Assembly: GCA_003483125.1 (NCBI GenBank)
Contig: DMWU01000090.1
Span: 1-9,582 of the forward strand
DNA length: 9,582 nucleotides
Direction of reading: 5' to 3'
DNA from: Erythrobacter sp.
Lineage (GTDB): Bacteria > Pseudomonadota > Alphaproteobacteria > Sphingomonadales > Sphingomonadaceae
Part shown: positions 7,555 through 9,582 of the stretch, one piece after another
Position numbering within the stretch: position 1 is the first letter of the stretch
Layout of the letters: each line of letters opens with the position of its first letter
Notes under the pieces: generated by a model
The model's input: only the letters and a program-made list of their open reading frames with translations
What the model was told of the DNA's origin: nothing
Database searches by the model: none
Translations under genes and position numbers: made by a program

Positions 7555-8094
7555 ATGATGAGCCCGGAAGAGCTCAAGCAACTAATCAGGACAATACCCG
7601 ATTTTCCGTCTGCCGGGATCCAGTTCCGCGATATCACGACGCTGATCGGCCATAGGGCGGGTTTCGCAGCGAGTGTCCGGCATATCGCCGATCGCGCACG
7701 AAGTATTGGCGCACAATCGATCGCCGGAATGGAAGCGCGCGGCTTCATATTCGGCGCTGCTGTTGCTGCCAAACTTGATTTGGGGTTCGTCCCCGTTCGC
7801 AAGCCGGGCAAACTGCCGATGGAGGTTATCGGTATCGACTATGCGCTTGAATATGGCACCGATCGACTGGAGATGGACCCCGGCGCAGTCAGCGCCGGAG
7901 AGAACGTCGTGATTGTTGACGATCTAATCGCTACGGGCGGTACGGCCCTGGCGGCTGCCGAACTATTGCGACAGGCCGGGGCCAAAGTTGACCATGCATT
8001 ATTCGTGATCGATCTGCCCGATCTGGGCGGCGCACAAAAACTGCGCGAGGCGGGCGTAGACGTGCGTACGCTGATGGAATTTGAAGGCGATTAA
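7555..8094 (+). CDS. apt: Adenine phosphoribosyltransferase
   Basis: A 179-residue cytosolic purine-salvage enzyme that joins adenine to PRPP to give AMP and pyrophosphate; E. coli Apt is 183 residues. The PRPP-binding signature VVIVDDLIATGGT (118-130) is intact. FPSAGIQFRDITTL (17-30) is the family-specific N-terminal block, and EARGFIFGAAVA (60-71) and FVPVRKPGKLP (78-88) are the core Apt segments. Two consecutive ATG codons (7555 and 7558) both fit the ribosome binding site GAAGGG at 7544-7549; the first is used. It lies 78 bases after petC, separated only by the terminator hairpin, so its expression may depend on readthrough from the operon or on a promoter inside petC. It converges with cysQ, 13 bases away. 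Confidence 0.97.
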   Translation: MMSPEELKQLIRTIPDFPSAGIQFRDITTLIGHRAGFAASVRHIADRARSIGAQSIAGMEARGFIFGAAVAAKLDLGFVPVRKPGKLPMEVIGIDYALEYGTDRLEMDPGAVSAGENVVIVDDLIATGGTALAAAELLRQAGAKVDHALFVIDLPDLGGAQKLREAGVDVRTLMEFEGD

Positions 8095-8107
8095 CGCGCT
8101 CGTGTGA

Positions 8108-8845
8108 TCAGGATAGTTTCGCGACTTCTTCCAACACCTTTGCCGCATATTCCTCGCGGCAAATCAGCAGGTCGGGCAGGTAGGTATCCTGCCGGTTATA
8201 GCGCAGCGGCGAGCCATCGATGCGCGAACAATGCAGGCCATTTGCCAATGCTACGGCCACGGGTGCGCAACTGTCCCATTCATATTGGCCGCCGGAATGG
8301 AGATATATCTCAGCCTCTCCGCGAACAACGGCCATGGCCTTGGCCCCCGCACTACCCATGGGGAGCAACTCGCCGCCGATTGCCTCGGCTATCGCAACCG
8401 CCTCGGCAGCAGGGCGTGTGCGGCTGACAACCAGGCGGGGCTTCTCCATTGCGTTTGGCATTTCCGTGGGCTGGTCGGTTCGCAGGACAACACCGCCATT
8501 TAAGCCTGGCAGTGCCACTGCGGCGGTTGTCGCGACGCCGTCAATCGCCAGGCCGACATGTACGGCCCAATCACTGCGCTCCTCGCCATATTCGCGCGTC
8601 CCATCGACCGGGTCGACAATCCAGACGCGCGACTTGCGAAGGCGATCGGAGTTGTCCTTTTCCTCTTCGGAAAGCAGTCCGTCATCGGGGCGCTGCCGTC
8701 GCAAGGCATGGACAAGGAATTCATTGGCGGCCTCGTCGCCTGCCTTACCCAGGGCCTTGCCCTCGAACCTGCCCGACGCGCGGACTTCAAGCAGGATCTT
8801 TCCGGCAGCCTCGGCAAGATGTGCTGCCAGCGCGGCATCGTCCAT
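8108..8845 (-). CDS. cysQ: 3'(2'),5'-bisphosphate nucleotidase (CysQ), inositol monophosphatase superfamily
   Basis: A 245-residue Mg-dependent phosphatase. CysQ hydrolyses 3'-phosphoadenosine 5'-phosphate (PAP), the by-product of PAPS reduction, to AMP, and can act on PAPS itself. Metal-site motifs of the superfamily are present: a Glu cluster LSEEE (58-62), WIVDPVDGTREY (75-86, with Asp78 and Asp81), and YEWDSCAPVA (188-197, with Asp191). The ATG at 8845 has GGAG eight bases upstream. The frame runs further up to 8941, but that would overlap the end of the APS kinase gene, and the extra residues look non-coding. It lies 49 bases downstream of cysNC on the same strand, which supports a CysQ role over a general inositol phosphatase. 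No terminator is seen between it and convergent apt. Confidence 0.93.
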   Translation of the reverse strand: MDDAALAAHLAEAAGKILLEVRASGRFEGKALGKAGDEAANEFLVHALRRQRPDDGLLSEEEKDNSDRLRKSRVWIVDPVDGTREYGEERSDWAVHVGLAIDGVATTAAVALPGLNGGVVLRTDQPTEMPNAMEKPRLVVSRTRPAAEAVAIAEAIGGELLPMGSAGAKAMAVVRGEAEIYLHSGGQYEWDSCAPVAVALANGLHCSRIDGSPLRYNRQDTYLPDLLICREEYAAKVLEEVAKLS

Positions 8846-8894
8846 CAATTCGTCTCCGTCCTCATTTCGCTGACCCCTCGCGCCTGTGCTCGGC

Positions 8895-9582
8895 CTATTT
8901 GAGCGGTAATATTTGCTGGATGATGTGCTCGGCGGCTTCATCCACGGTCATCTCGACCGTATTGACTCGAATCTCGGCATTCTCAGGCTCTTCATATGGG
9001 CTGTCGATGCCGGTGAAGTTTTTTAATTCACCTTCGCGGGCCTTCTTATAGAGGCCCTTCACGTCGCGCTCTTCGGCTACCTCCAACGGCGTGTTGACGA
9101 AGATTTCGATGAACTCGCCTTCTGGCAACATACTGCGCACCAATTGCCTTTCGGCGCGGAACGGGCTGATGAATGCCGTCAGCACGATCAGGCCTGCATC
9201 GGCCATCAATTTCGCGACTTCTCCGATGCGGCGGATGTTTTCGATCCGGTCCGCCTCGGTAAATCCAAGATCCTTGTTGAGCCCATGCCTCACATTATCG
9301 CCATCGAGCAGGAAAGTGTGCCGGTTCATCAGGTTGAGCCGCTTCTCGACAGCATCGGCGATGGTCGACTTGCCCGAGCCCGATAGGCCGGTGAACCACA
9401 GGACACGGGGTTTCTGGTTCTTGATTGCCGAATGCTCTTCGCGGCCAATCGAGGTTGGCTGCCAATGGACATTCTGCGCGCGGCGCAGGCTGAAATGGAT
9501 CATCCCGGCGGCAACGGTGGCATTGGTAAATTTGTCGATCAGGATGAACCCGCCCAACTGACGACTGGTCGTGTAGGGCTCG
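8895..9582 (-). CDS. cysNC: Sulfate adenylyltransferase subunit 1 / APS kinase fusion (CysNC), C-terminal part
   Basis: The frame is open to the right edge of the window, so 228 residues of a larger protein are visible. The first 30 or so ([16 protein letters not shown], then [11 protein letters not shown]) match the end of CysN, the GTPase subunit of ATP sulfurylase, and run without a stop into a complete APS kinase domain (about residues 40-228). That domain has a P-loop GLSGSGKST (65-73), [11 protein letters not shown] (92-102) and FISPFRAER (137-145), whose serine (139) is the position phosphorylated in E. coli CysC. The fused enzyme makes APS from sulfate and ATP, then phosphorylates it to PAPS for assimilation. 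The missing N-terminal part (EF-Tu-like GTPase) should lie just outside, probably preceded by cysD. An internal TTG/ATG start giving a stand-alone kinase is unlikely because the CysN tail is in frame. Confidence 0.94.
   Translation of the reverse strand, partial: EPYTTSRQLGGFILIDKFTNATVAAGMIHFSLRRAQNVHWQPTSIGREEHSAIKNQKPRVLWFTGLSGSGKSTIADAVEKRLNLMNRHTFLLDGDNVRHGLNKDLGFTEADRIENIRRIGEVAKLMADAGLIVLTAFISPFRAERQLVRSMLPEGEFIEIFVNTPLEVAEERDVKGLYKKAREGELKNFTGIDSPYEEPENAEIRVNTVEMTVDEAAEHIIQQILPLK

Noticed and set aside
7550..7558. Minimal two-codon frame ATG AAA TGA overlapping the apt start (ATGA junction)
   Set aside because: The Shine-Dalgarno touches this ATG with no spacing, so initiation there is implausible; probably coincidence.
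8846..8894. Possible hairpin or separate promoter between cysNC and cysQ
   Set aside because: No stem longer than a few pairs and no -35/-10 pair on the minus strand; the gap is best read as an operon spacer with the cysQ ribosome binding site.

Overview
The window looks like ordinary chromosomal housekeeping DNA from an alphaproteobacterium, most likely a sphingomonad (order Sphingomonadales, perhaps an Erythrobacter-like genus). This placement is inferred from the moderately high GC content, the style of the Rieske, cytochrome b and cytochrome c1 proteins, the petA-petB-petC-apt order, and the fused cysN/cysC next to cysQ. No marker gene settles the genus. I see no mobile element, CRISPR array, tRNA or rRNA, and codon use looks uniform throughout.

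Layout: (a) 1-318, the C-terminal end of an EamA/DMT-type membrane transporter on the plus strand, overlapping tail to tail with (b) an NAD(P)-binding SDR/epimerase-like protein on the minus strand (299-1096). (c) Divergent from that, pepN (aminopeptidase N, 1148-3781) overlaps by 8 bases with a pgeF/yfiH-type multicopper-polyphenol-oxidase-fold protein (3774-4523). (d) A 200-base intergenic stretch holds a weak candidate promoter and a perfect 22-bp palindrome, and leads into (e) the cytochrome bc1 operon: petA (Rieske protein, 4724-5299), petB (cytochrome b, 5317-6579) and petC (cytochrome c1, 6613-7476). (f) A strong hairpin terminator (7501-7543) closes the operon, immediately before apt (adenine phosphoribosyltransferase, 7555-8094). 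(g) On the minus strand, the end of a cysNC-type fusion (APS kinase domain complete, CysN only as a short tail, 8895-9582) is followed by cysQ (8108-8845), which converges on apt with a 13-base gap.

Functionally the window combines respiration (the three core subunits of the quinol:cytochrome c oxidoreductase), assimilatory sulfate activation (APS kinase makes PAPS, CysQ clears PAP), adenine salvage (Apt), peptide turnover (PepN) and probably cell-wall precursor editing or purine nucleoside metabolism (PgeF family). All the genes with recognisable catalytic sites keep their key residues, and nothing looks broken.

I do not find a previously undescribed system. The points most worth a second look are the perfect palindrome just upstream of petA and the terminator hairpin that sits directly against the apt ribosome binding site, leaving no room for a separate apt promoter after it.
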